Positions 19,017 through 26,818 of a DNA stretch of 64,000 nt are shown here, piece after piece; position 1 is the stretch's first letter, and the number at the start of each line of letters is the position of its first letter. This DNA is from Streptomyces sp. CB02923 (GTDB lineage Bacteria; Actinomycetota; Actinomycetes; Streptomycetales; Streptomycetaceae). The translations under genes and the position numbers were made by a program. The DNA is taken from NCBI RefSeq assembly GCF_001905005.1, contig NZ_LWKZ01000012.1, forward strand, positions 239,061-303,060, in the 5' to 3' direction. Under the pieces are notes generated by a model. It saw nothing but the letters and a program-made list of their open reading frames with translations. It was not told where the DNA came from and made no database searches.

Positions 19017-19109
19017 AAGCGCCCCGCCTCCAGATCCCCCCACGGGTCCGGAGCGCGGGGCGCTTCCCTTGTTCCCCGGGTCGGATTCCCCCCACGGGAT
19101 CCGTCCGGG
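19017..19109 (+). ncRNA. 6C-type small RNA
   Basis: Two successive hairpins each present exactly six cytosines followed by ACGGG. Hairpin 1: 11-bp stem AAGCGCCCCGC (19017-19027)/GCGGGGCGCTT (19055-19065), then CTCC/GGAG, apex CCCCCCAC at 19036-19043. Hairpin 2: CCCGG/CCGGG (19075-19079/19105-19109), GGAT/ATCC, apex CCCCCCAC at 19088-19095. Two C6 loops define the actinobacterial 6C RNA (Rfam class). The C runs are on the + strand, fixing orientation. Homologues in mycobacteria and Streptomyces are abundant in stress or sporulation. Hairpin 1 alone could act as a terminator, but the matched pair argues for an RNA gene. Confidence 0.82.
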
Positions 19110-19285
19110 CGCTTCATGGTGGTGCCCGCGATCTGCCGGGACGCGCACGTACGGGAGGGCCGCTCAAAGCTCCCCGGGCACGTCGCCCCGGCCACGCGTT
19201 GCCGGGCGAAGTCCCCCAAGACCAGCCTGGCCGTTGCGGTACAGGCCCCGCCGAGGTGCCTGCACCGCACGGTTAGACTCGCGAC

Positions 19286-19440
19286 CCCCCACAATGGTTA
19301 CGTTCCAAGTGATGTGATCTGGGTCTCCTGTCATAACTGGGCGAATACGGTCAAGGGCCTCGATCTGGAGATCGAAGCCCTTCCGTATGGGTGTTGTGTC
19401 AGTTGTAGGGAGATTGTGAAGGCAAAAAAAGAATCCGCGT
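19286..19440. other. Low-GC intergenic segment with hairpin
   Basis: Composition drops to about half GC against over 70% around it. A TAGACT -10-like hexamer lies at 19274-19279. A strong hairpin spans 19353-19382: AAGGGC, then TCGATCT/AGATCGA with a GG loop, then GCCCTT. It could be a terminator for leftward copA, a small RNA, or part of a Cys-rich short frame that starts at a GTG near 19317. I cannot decide which. Confidence 0.45.
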
Positions 19441-19452
19441 CGCGCGCATCCC

Positions 19453-21810
19453 TCACCGGAAATGCCGCAACCGGAGGCTGTTGCTGACCACGAAGACCGA
19501 GGAAAAGGCCATCGCCGCCCCCGCAATCATCGGATTGAGCAGGCCGGCCGCCGCGAGCGGAACCGCCGCGACGTTGTAGCCGAACGCCCAGAAGAGATTT
19601 CCCTTGATCGTGGCCAGCGTCCGGTGGGCGAGCCGGATGGCGTCGGCCGCGACACGCAGATCGCCGCGTACGAGGGTGAGGTCTGCCGCCTCGATGGCCG
19701 CGTCCGTACCGGTCCCCATGGCCAGCCCCAGGTCCGCGGCGGCCAGAGCGGCCGCGTCGTTGACGCCGTCGCCGACCATCGCCACACTGCGCCCCTCGCC
19801 GCGCAGCCGCTCGATGACCGCGACCTTCTCCTCGGGCAGTACCTCCGAGATCACCTCGTCGATGCCCACCTCGGCCGCCACCGCGTCGGCCACCGCTTTG
19901 TTGTCCCCGGTCAGCAGCACCGGAGACAGTCCCAAGGCGCGCAGCCGGCGTACGGCCTCGGCGCTGCCTTCCTTGACGGAGTCGGCAACCGACAGCAGGC
20001 CGCGTGGCTGCCCGTCCCAGGCGACGAGCACGGCGGTCCGCCCCGCGGCCTCGGCGGCTCCCCTGGCGGCGGCCAGCGCCTCCGGAAGGCCCGCAGTGTC
20101 AGGCATCGCCCCGCCTTCGGAGCCTCCGGAGCTTTCCGAGCCTCCGGAGGCTTCCGGACTTCCGGAGTCCTGACGCAGCAGCCGCTCACGCCCGACGAGG
20201 ACGCGGCGGCCTTCCACCACGCCCCGCACGCCGAGACCGGCCACGTTCTCGAACTGTTCCGGCTCCGGGAGCGCGCCCAGGCGCTCACGCGCCCCGTCCG
20301 CGACAGCGCGGGCGATCGGATGCTCCGAGGAGTGCTCCAGCGCACCCGCCAGCCGCAACAGCTCGTCCTCGGCGACACCCGGCGCCGGTACGGCCTCGTA
20401 CAGGCGCATCCGGCCGGTGGTCACCGTGCCGGTCTTGTCCAGTACGACGGTGTCGATGCGGCGGGTGGACTCCAGGACCTCGGGTCCCTTGATGAGGATG
20501 CCGAGCTGGGCGCCTCGGCCCGTACCGACCATCAGGGCGGTGGGCGTCGCCAGGCCGAGAGCGCAGGGGCAGGCGATGATCAGTACGGCGACGGCCGCCG
20601 TGAAGGACGCGGTCGCATCGCCGGTCACCAGCAGCCAACCGGCCAGGGTGCCGAGCGCCACCAGCAGCACGGCGGGGACGAAGACGGCGGAAACCCGGTC
20701 GGCGAGACGCTGCGCCTCGGCCTTGCCGCTCTGAGCGTCCTCGACCAGCGCCGCCATCCGCGCCAGTCGCGTGTCACCGCCGACCCGGGTGGCCTCGACC
20801 ACCAGCCGGCCGCTGGTGTTCACCGTCGCACCCGTCACGCTGTCACCGGGAGTCACGTCGGCCGGTACCGATTCGCCGGTCAGCATCGAAGCGTCCACGG
20901 CGGAAGCGCCCTCGACGACCGTGCCGTCCGTGGCCACCTTCTCTCCGGGGCGCACGACAAACCGGTCGCCGACGGCCAGCTGCTCCACCGGGACGCGTAC
21001 CTCGCGTCCGTACCGCAGCACCACCACGTCTTTCGCGCCCAGCTCCATCAGCGCACGCAGCGCGGCGCCCGCCTTCCGCTTGGAGCGGGCCTCCAGGTAG
21101 CGGCCGAGGAGCAGGAACGCCGTCACCCCGGCCGCGGCCTCCAGATAGATCGCCGAGGAGCCCTCCGTACGGGGCACGGTGAAGGCGAAACCGTGCCGCA
21201 TGCCGGGCATCCCCGCGTCGCCGAAGAACAGCGCCCACAGGGACCAGCCGAAGGCGGCGAGCGTCCCGATGGAGACCAGGGTGTCCATCGTGGCGGCGCC
21301 GTGCCGCAGGTTCGTCCAGGTGGCCCGGTGGAAGGGGTACGCGCCCCAGACCACGACGGGCGCGGCCAGGGTCAGGCACAGCCACTGCCAGTCGTCGAAC
21401 TGGAGCGAAGGAATCATCGACAGCAGGACGACCGGAACGGCCAGCGCGGCGGAGATGATCAGCCGCTGGCGCAGTGCGGCCAGCTCCCGGTCGTAGGGGT
21501 CGGAGCCGGAGCCGTCCTCCGTGGCGGACGCGGCGCCGGGCCCCTCGGAGGCGCCGGCCGGGGACGGCTTCGCGGGTTCGGCCGGCGTGGGCCGTTGCGC
21601 GGTGTAGCCGGTCTTCTCGACCGTGGCGATCAGATCGTCCACCGATACCTCGGCGCCGTACTCGACCCGCGCCTTCTCGGTGGCGAAGTTGACGGTGGCG
21701 CTGACGCCCGGCATCCGGTTGAGCTTCTTCTCCACGCGCGCCGCGCACGAGGCGCAGGTCATCCCGCCGATGGCGAGTTCGACCCGCGCCTGCGCGGTCG
21801 TACCGGTCAT
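19453..21810 (-). CDS. copA: Copper-exporting P1B ATPase
   Basis: 785 aa; the ATG at 21810 starts just before the metal-binding domain, 5 bp after copZ. Order: N-terminal HMA domain with GGMTCASC, a Ser/Ala/Gly linker, paired transmembrane helices, actuator with TGES, the CPC metal motif (IIACPCALGLATP), DKTGT phosphorylation site, SEHP nucleotide-binding motif, and GDGVNDAAAL hinge. The N-domain holds a Ser/Glu/Gly-rich insert near 20100-20165. It pumps Cu(I) out of the cell. Transcription comes from the CsoR-box promoter ahead of copZ. Confidence 0.96.
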   Translation of the reverse strand: MTGTTAQARVELAIGGMTCASCAARVEKKLNRMPGVSATVNFATEKARVEYGAEVSVDDLIATVEKTGYTAQRPTPAEPAKPSPAGASEGPGAASATEDGSGSDPYDRELAALRQRLIISAALAVPVVLLSMIPSLQFDDWQWLCLTLAAPVVVWGAYPFHRATWTNLRHGAATMDTLVSIGTLAAFGWSLWALFFGDAGMPGMRHGFAFTVPRTEGSSAIYLEAAAGVTAFLLLGRYLEARSKRKAGAALRALMELGAKDVVVLRYGREVRVPVEQLAVGDRFVVRPGEKVATDGTVVEGASAVDASMLTGESVPADVTPGDSVTGATVNTSGRLVVEATRVGGDTRLARMAALVEDAQSGKAEAQRLADRVSAVFVPAVLLVALGTLAGWLLVTGDATASFTAAVAVLIIACPCALGLATPTALMVGTGRGAQLGILIKGPEVLESTRRIDTVVLDKTGTVTTGRMRLYEAVPAPGVAEDELLRLAGALEHSSEHPIARAVADGARERLGALPEPEQFENVAGLGVRGVVEGRRVLVGRERLLRQDSGSPEASGGSESSGGSEGGAMPDTAGLPEALAAARGAAEAAGRTAVLVAWDGQPRGLLSVADSVKEGSAEAVRRLRALGLSPVLLTGDNKAVADAVAAEVGIDEVISEVLPEEKVAVIERLRGEGRSVAMVGDGVNDAAALAAADLGLAMGTGTDAAIEAADLTLVRGDLRVAADAIRLAHRTLATIKGNLFWAFGYNVAAVPLAAAGLLNPMIAGAAMAFSSVFVVSNSLRLRHFR

Positions 21811-21815
21811 GGGGA

Positions 21816-22112
21816 TCAGGCCGCCCGGCCCTCGAGTTCGTAGCCCGCCTCGTCGACCGCCGCGCGCACGGCCGTCTCGTCGAGCGGCGCCTTGGAGACG
21901 ACGGTCACCAGGCCGGTGGCGGCGGACGCCTGGACCGAGTTCACGCCCGGGATTTCGGAGATCTCCGTGGAGACGGCGCCTTCGCAGTGACCGCAGGTCA
22001 TGCCGCTCACCTTGTACGTGGCGGTGACGTCGCCCACCTGGACGTCGGTGGTCCCGGAGTTGCAGGAGCCCTCGGGGGAGCAGCAGGAGCCGTTGGTCTG
22101 TTCGGCAGTCAT
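21816..22112 (-). CDS. copZ: Copper chaperone, HMA domain
   Basis: 98 aa; the ATG at 22112 has AAGGAG 6 nt upstream. The C-terminal two thirds are an HMA fold with SGMTCGHC. The first 20 residues form a Cys-rich extension (GSCCSPEGSC) that adds four possible Cu(I) or redox ligands and is not part of classical CopZ. It delivers Cu(I) to CopA, with which it is co-transcribed, 5 bp apart. Confidence 0.95.
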   Translation of the reverse strand: MTAEQTNGSCCSPEGSCNSGTTDVQVGDVTATYKVSGMTCGHCEGAVSTEISEIPGVNSVQASAATGLVTVVSKAPLDETAVRAAVDEAGYELEGRAA

Positions 22113-22227
22113 GGGTCTCTCCTTGGTGCGTGTGGTCGCCGTGCTCGAAGTCTTCACTGACATGCACGTGTGGCGCGGGAACTCCGGAGTCCCGAGAGTC
22201 CCCGGCGTTTCCCGACGACCCCGACTT

Positions 22228-22247
22228 TATACCCCTAGGGGGTATTG
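22228..22247 (-). promoter_or_regulatory. CsoR operator
   Basis: TATACCCCTAGGGGGTATTG is a near-perfect match to the CsoR box (consensus core TACCCCCTAGGGGGTA). It lies 116 bp upstream of copZ. CsoR represses here and leaves on binding Cu(I). No csoR gene is in the window, so the repressor must be encoded elsewhere. Confidence 0.92.
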
Positions 22248-22658
22248 ATGCCAGGTGTGGGTGCGCTCTTGTGCTGCCGTGGGGCTCCAGGTTGCCCTGC
22301 TGGTCGCCGTCGGTCGTGAGACCGTCGGTGACCAGCGGATGTGCCTGGTTGCGAGGCGCTTCGGAGGTCCCGTACGGTCCTGGATGCTCCGCCGGATGTG
22401 GCGGCGGGGCCTTCTTGGGTGGGTTCCTTGGGTAGGCCTCCTTGCGGGGGAATGCAGAGGTGGGACGTTCGACGGGCCGTATGGTGCGCCGTTCGGTGTG
22501 CCTTTCGAGGGCTCGATGACGAAGAGTGCGTCGTCGGCGTGTCTGTTTGCGCGATGACGCGCGCGGCGCCGTGCTGCCGGGACGGCCCGGTGGTGAACCT
22601 CCCGGTGGTCGGCCCGCGAAGCGAGCGCGCGGTGCACCTTGTGGTAGAAAAGCGGCTT
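22248..22658. other. Intergenic region between copper operon and antiporter
   Basis: About 410 bp between divergent units. G/T-rich on the + strand, with several short frames lacking ribosome-binding sites or domains. I see no operator beyond the CsoR box at its left edge. Confidence 0.5.
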
Positions 22659-23879
22659 ATGTCGCAGTCCGCAACACTCGTATTGATCATGACGATCGCC
22701 GTGGCCGCCCCGCTCCTGGCATACGGTCTCGGCCGCTGGCTGCCCGTACCGCTGGTCATCTTCGAGATCGTGCTGGGCATCCTGATCGGCCCGGACGTCC
22801 TGGGCTGGGCCCACTCCGGAGAAGTCATCAACGCCCTCTCCGACCTCGGGCTGGCCACCTTGATGTTCATCGCCGGATACGAGATCGAGTTCGCCAAGGT
22901 CCGCGGCGACACCCTCAAGCGCGCCGGCTACGCCTGGATCGTCACCCTCGCCCTCAGCCTGGCCATCACCTTCGGACTGGCCGCCGGCGACCTCACCAAG
23001 GCAATCGTCATCGGCACCGCACTCACCAGTACGGCACTCGGCACCGTCCTGCCCGTACTGCGCGACTCCGGCGACCTGGGCACCCGTTTCGGTTCGGTGA
23101 TGATGGCCACCGGCGCGGTCGGCGAATTCGGACCGATCATCGCGATGGCGCTGCTGCTCAGCGGACGGGACCCCGGCGAGTCGACCATCCTGCTCTTCGC
23201 GTTCGCCCTGCTGACTGCCGGTGCCGTCTACTGGGCCCTGAAGCCCAGCCCCATGTGGTTCTACCGGATCATCGCCCGCACGCTGCACAGCAGCAGCCAG
23301 TTCGCCATCCGGCTGTTCGTCCTGCTGCTGGCCGTCATGCTCGGCATTTCGCAGGTGTTCGGACTGGACATCCTGCTGGGCGCGTTCGCGGCCGGGGTCA
23401 TCATGCGGCTGGTGCTGCACGAGGCCGCGCCGGACAGCAGCCAGGAAATTCTCGGGAGGCTGGAGGCGATGGGCTTCGGCTTCCTGGTGCCACTGTTCTT
23501 CATTGTCACCGGCGTCGAGTTCGACCTGTCGTCCCTCTTCGAGAACGGCAGCTCACTCCTGCTGCTCCCGCTCTTCCTCGTCCTGCTGCTGGTTGTACGC
23601 GGACTGCCGCTCGTACTGCTCGCACCCCGTGATCTGGGCCGCAAGGACCGCGCCGCGCTGATGCTCTACGGCTCGACGGCGCTGCCCCTGGTGGTCGCCA
23701 TCACCACGATCGGCCAGGACAGCGGCGTACTGGACGCGGGCGAGGCGGCAGCGATGGTGGGTGCGGCGATGATCTCCGTACTGGTCTTCCCGGTGGTGGC
23801 CATGCGGCTGCGGTCCGGAGCGGAAGGGCTCGCGCCGCTCCCGGAAGGGCCGCGGGAAGGCGCCTCGGAATCCTGGTGA
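22659..23879 (+). CDS. CPA2-type cation/proton antiporter
   Basis: 406 aa; the ATG at 22659 opens the first membrane helix directly. About 11-12 hydrophobic segments with CPA2 landmarks: VIFEIVLGILIGPDVLG, LGLATLMFIAGYEIEF, TALGTVLPVLRDSG, ATGAVGEFGPIIAMA, ILLGAFAAGVIMRL and FFIVTGVEFDLSSLF. No C-terminal TrkA-N/RCK domain. Likely exchanges Na+ or K+ for H+ at the membrane. Confidence 0.9.
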   Translation: MSQSATLVLIMTIAVAAPLLAYGLGRWLPVPLVIFEIVLGILIGPDVLGWAHSGEVINALSDLGLATLMFIAGYEIEFAKVRGDTLKRAGYAWIVTLALSLAITFGLAAGDLTKAIVIGTALTSTALGTVLPVLRDSGDLGTRFGSVMMATGAVGEFGPIIAMALLLSGRDPGESTILLFAFALLTAGAVYWALKPSPMWFYRIIARTLHSSSQFAIRLFVLLLAVMLGISQVFGLDILLGAFAAGVIMRLVLHEAAPDSSQEILGRLEAMGFGFLVPLFFIVTGVEFDLSSLFENGSSLLLLPLFLVLLLVVRGLPLVLLAPRDLGRKDRAALMLYGSTALPLVVAITTIGQDSGVLDAGEAAAMVGAAMISVLVFPVVAMRLRSGAEGLAPLPEGPREGASESW

Positions 23880-23902
23880 GCTGCTTCCCGTCGTCACGGC
23901 GG

Positions 23903-23999
23903 CAGGTTGACGCTGTTGTCGTAGCAACAGGTTGACGCCGCTGTCACGCAGCAGGTTGACGCTGCTGTCACACAGCAGGTTGACGCTCGGAAAGCGGGA
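23903..23999. repeat. 24-25 bp tandem repeat, 4 copies
   Basis: CAGGTTGACGC recurs at 23903, 23928, 23952 and 23976 with CTGTCAC-rich spacers of the same length. It fills the gap between the convergent antiporter and oxidoreductase genes. Spacers are repeats too, so this is not CRISPR. Confidence 0.9.
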
Positions 24000-24002
24000 C
24001 CG

Positions 24003-25088
24003 TCACTCCGCAGATCCAACTCTGCCGACGGTTCCTGTAGCGCGCACGTCGCCCGCGCTGTGGGCGCCTGCCCCCGCGCCTCCTGCGGCAGCGCGTACAT
24101 CCGCGATCCTGACGGGCTCGTCGATGCGGCGGGAGCGGTCGCATGCCTCGGCGATGTACAACGCCTCCAGCGCTTCGGCGGGTGAACACGGGCTCTGGGC
24201 GCGGTCGGCGGCCACGTCCACAAAGGCGCTCAGCTCGGTGACGTACGCGTCGTGGAAGCGTTCCATGAAGGACGTGTACGGAGCGGACTGCTGCCACGAG
24301 ACATGCGGCTCGGCGCTCGGCAGTGGCGCCCGGTCATCGAGTCCGACGATGCGCGCGCCTTCGGAGCCGCACACTTCCAGACGGACGTCGTGGCCCGCAC
24401 CGTTGTAGCGGGTTGCGGTGACCGTGGCCAACGTGTCGTCGTCGAAACGCAGCAGCGCGGCGCACGTGTCCACGTCGTCGCCGTCAGCGAAGAAGGACGC
24501 GCCGCGGTTGGCGCCCTGTGCGTATACGGAGACCACTTCGCGGCCGGTGATCCAGCGCAGGACGTCGAAATCATGGATGCTGCAGTCGCGGAAAAGCCCG
24601 CCGGAGCCGGGAATGAAGACGGCGGGCGGCGGTGACTGGTCGCTGGTGCAGGCGCGGAGTGTGTGGATCCAGCCGAGGTCACCGGACCGCAGGGCCTCGC
24701 GGGCGGCCCGATAGCCGCGGTCGAAGCGTCGTTGGAAACCGATCTGCACGGGAACGGCGCCGGTTTCGCAGCGTTCCACGACGGCGACCGTGCCCGGGAC
24801 GTCCAGCGCCACCGGCTTCTCACAGAAGACCGGCACCTCTGCGTCCAGCGCCTGGTGGATCAGTTCGGCGTGCGCGCCCGTCGCGGCGGTGATCACGACG
24901 CCGTCCAGTCCGTCCGCGTACATCCGGGGGAGGGTTTCGGCGGCCTCGACACCGAGGGCGTCCGCGAGCGCATGTGCGCGAGCCGCGTCGGCGTCGGCGA
25001 CGATGAGGCTGTCCACGCCGGGGACGGACCGCAGAGTCTCGGCGTGGAACGCTCCGATGCGTCCGGTGCCGATCAGGCCGATCTTCAT
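24003..25088 (-). CDS. Inositol 2-dehydrogenase-like Gfo/Idh/MocA oxidoreductase
   Basis: 361 aa; AGGAG lies 7 nt before the ATG at 25088. Rossmann start MKIGLIGTGRIGAFHA, family motif VFCEKPVALD with catalytic Lys near residue 94, and active-site region GGLFRDCSIHDFDVLRW with Asp/His. This matches inositol 2-dehydrogenases and their scyllo/chiro-inositol relatives. It is the second such enzyme in the leftward arm and may handle a different inositol isomer than the 26815 gene. The C-terminus is an Ala/Gly-rich tail. Confidence 0.88.
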   Translation of the reverse strand: MKIGLIGTGRIGAFHAETLRSVPGVDSLIVADADAARAHALADALGVEAAETLPRMYADGLDGVVITAATGAHAELIHQALDAEVPVFCEKPVALDVPGTVAVVERCETGAVPVQIGFQRRFDRGYRAAREALRSGDLGWIHTLRACTSDQSPPPAVFIPGSGGLFRDCSIHDFDVLRWITGREVVSVYAQGANRGASFFADGDDVDTCAALLRFDDDTLATVTATRYNGAGHDVRLEVCGSEGARIVGLDDRAPLPSAEPHVSWQQSAPYTSFMERFHDAYVTELSAFVDVAADRAQSPCSPAEALEALYIAEACDRSRRIDEPVRIADVRAAAGGAGAGAHSAGDVRATGTVGRVGSAE

Positions 25089-25176
25089 GTGCCGGCTCCT
25101 GTCGCCTGGGGTGCTCGGATCGGGTGCCCCGGGTGTTTCGGGAGCCCGTGCCTGCGGTGCTCAGGTGTTCACGTCC

Positions 25177-26124
25177 TCACGTTCCCGTGAGCTGTCCGGT
25201 GGTGTGCTTTCCGGCGCGGATTTCGCGGTCGACCGTGCGCAGAAGAGTGAGCAGCATTCCGTTGAGAGGAGTGGGGAGGCCGTGGCGCTCTCCGGCGCGT
25301 ACCACCGCGCCCGTGATGTGCTCGTGCTCCATGGGGCGGCCGGCCAGGCGGTCGTAGAGCATCGATGAGCCGCCGTCCGGCGGGACCATCGCGTACATCT
25401 CCAGGACGCGGTCGATGTCGGAGTCGTGGATGTCGGCGCCCTCGGCCCGCGCGACGGTGGCTGCTTCGCCCAGGATGCTCCGGGCCAGGGACTCCATGTC
25501 CGGGTCGGCGAAAATCCCCATGCGCTGCTGAAGCAGGGCCGTGAGCGGGTTGGCCGCGAGGTTGGTGAGGAGCTTGTGCCAGGTGGTCGTCGTGAAGTCC
25601 GGAACCGGTACGACCTTGAGGCGGCCGGTGGCGAGGAGCTCGGCGAGGCGTGCGGCCAGGGGGCCGTCGGGTACGTGGATCTCGTTGCCCGCGTAGTGCC
25701 TGACCTGGCCCGGGGCGGTGCACTCCACCGACGCGTAGATGACCGCGGGCAGGATGTCCGTACCGCCGGGGGTGTGCGGGGCCACGCGTCCGACGTGGTC
25801 GATGCCGTTCTGGAGTACGGCGACGACCGTGCCGGGGTGGCAGAGCCGACGCAGCCAGCCGGAGGCGCCGGCGGTGTCCTGAGCTTTGGTGGCCAGGAAG
25901 ACCCAGTCGACGGGCTCGGCCGACTCCGGGGCGACGGCGAAACGTACACGGGCGTCGATGATCTCGCCGTCCGTTTCGAGGGTGAGCCGGTCCAGCGGAG
26001 TGCGCAGGCACAGAGTGACGTCGTGTCCGGTCAGCTGGACCAGCGCTGCCACGAGTCCGCCGATCGCACCACCGCCGATCACAGCGATGCGACGAGACAC
26101 GGCCGGTACCGGTATCGGTGGCAT
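25177..26124 (-). CDS. Ketopantoate-reductase-family oxidoreductase
   Basis: 315 aa from the ATG at 26124, with a weak ribosome-binding site. Nucleotide-binding start RRIAVIGGGAIGGLVAA, central FLATKAQDT and LQNGIDH segments, and the ApbA C-terminal helical domain (WHKLLTNLAANPLTALL, GRPMEHEHITGAVVRAGERHG with a conserved Lys/Glu region). PanE relatives reduce 2-dehydropantoate with NADPH, but this copy sits among inositol genes and may act on another keto-acid. The gap to the oxidoreductase downstream is 88 bp. Confidence 0.85.
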   Translation of the reverse strand: MPPIPVPAVSRRIAVIGGGAIGGLVAALVQLTGHDVTLCLRTPLDRLTLETDGEIIDARVRFAVAPESAEPVDWVFLATKAQDTAGASGWLRRLCHPGTVVAVLQNGIDHVGRVAPHTPGGTDILPAVIYASVECTAPGQVRHYAGNEIHVPDGPLAARLAELLATGRLKVVPVPDFTTTTWHKLLTNLAANPLTALLQQRMGIFADPDMESLARSILGEAATVARAEGADIHDSDIDRVLEMYAMVPPDGGSSMLYDRLAGRPMEHEHITGAVVRAGERHGLPTPLNGMLLTLLRTVDREIRAGKHTTGQLTGT

Positions 26125-26200
26125 GCGCCGAGCGTAGCCCCATCGGGGGCGGGTTGCGGAGGCCCCGCGCGGCGGCTGCGCGGGGCCCGGGGGAGGGGTG

Positions 26201-26404
26201 TCAGTCCTTGTCGCGGCGTCCGCCGTGCCCGGGGCGCCGGGCGACCCAGGTGCGGATGGTGTCGGCGAACCAGTACGGTCTGCCGCCCTCCACGAGGTCC
26301 GGGGGTGGCAGTAGTCCGTGCTTCCGGTAGGAGCGCACGGTGTCCGGTTGGACCCGAATGTGTGCGGCGATCTCCTTGTACGACCAGAGTCTGCGGTCGG
26401 TCAT
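26201..26404 (-). CDS. Small MerR/AlpA-like helix-turn-helix protein
   Basis: 67 aa; GGAGG precedes the ATG at 26404. A single winged HTH (SYKEIAAHIRVQPDTVRSYRKHG, then GGRPYWFADTI) and a basic tail, with no effector domain. It resembles BldC, excisionase and AlpA-type DNA-binding proteins. No phage genes are near, so a regulator is likelier than an excisionase. The leader carries repeated GTGAC motifs at 26540-26597 that may be its own binding sites. Confidence 0.8.
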   Translation of the reverse strand: MTDRRLWSYKEIAAHIRVQPDTVRSYRKHGLLPPPDLVEGGRPYWFADTIRTWVARRPGHGGRRDKD

Positions 26405-26814
26405 ATGTCTCGCACCTCCCTCAGCCGCTCGCAGTGGCGGCCCGGGGGGCCGACGGAAGAACTGCGCGCGGTCTGGTGATCACTCAGCCTTGCCCGGTGA
26501 ACGACGCTGAGTGAGCAGGGGCGAGGGTCTGTCGATCGGCTGTGACGGAAAACCCGCGTAATGGTGACAGCTGTGACGATCGGGGCATCGCTGTCACATG
26601 ACGAAGAAGGGGAAGCGGGAGGAGAGGGAGGAGGAGAGAGGAGTAGAGGGAGAAGGGTGGAGGAGTGGGAGTAGATGGGGGAGAGGGGCTGGGAGCGGGG
26701 GCGTACCGCTTGCAGAAGAGCAGGGGCGGTACGCACATCAGGCCCGGAACAGGCCCCGGCCCTCGACCGCCCGCGAAGCCGCCCGCACTCAGCCGCCCGC
26801 GAAGCCGCCCGCAC
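26405..26814. other. Intergenic region with GTGAC iterons and polypurine tract
   Basis: 410 bp. CTGTGACG occurs at 26540 and 26571, and CTGTCAC at 26591 and inverted at 26564. From about 26601 to 26700 the + strand is almost all A and G. A perfect 26-bp tandem duplication closes the region at 26767-26818. No gene is supported. Confidence 0.6.
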
Positions 26815-26818
26815 TCAG
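26767..26818. repeat. 26-bp perfect tandem duplication over the iolG stop
   Basis: CCGCCCGCGAAGCCGCCCGC plus six more bases at 26767-26792 is repeated exactly at 26793-26818. The second copy contains the iolG stop codon (26815-26817). Confidence 0.93.

Noticed and set aside
22255..22557. 100-codon frame between the copper and antiporter genes
   Set aside because: No ribosome-binding site, no domain, Trp/Arg-rich composition.
23903..23999. CRISPR array
   Set aside because: The spacers are themselves repeats, units are 24-25 bp, and there are no cas genes.
26201..26404. Excisionase of a mobile element
   Set aside because: No integrase, replication or transfer genes nearby; a small regulator is simpler.
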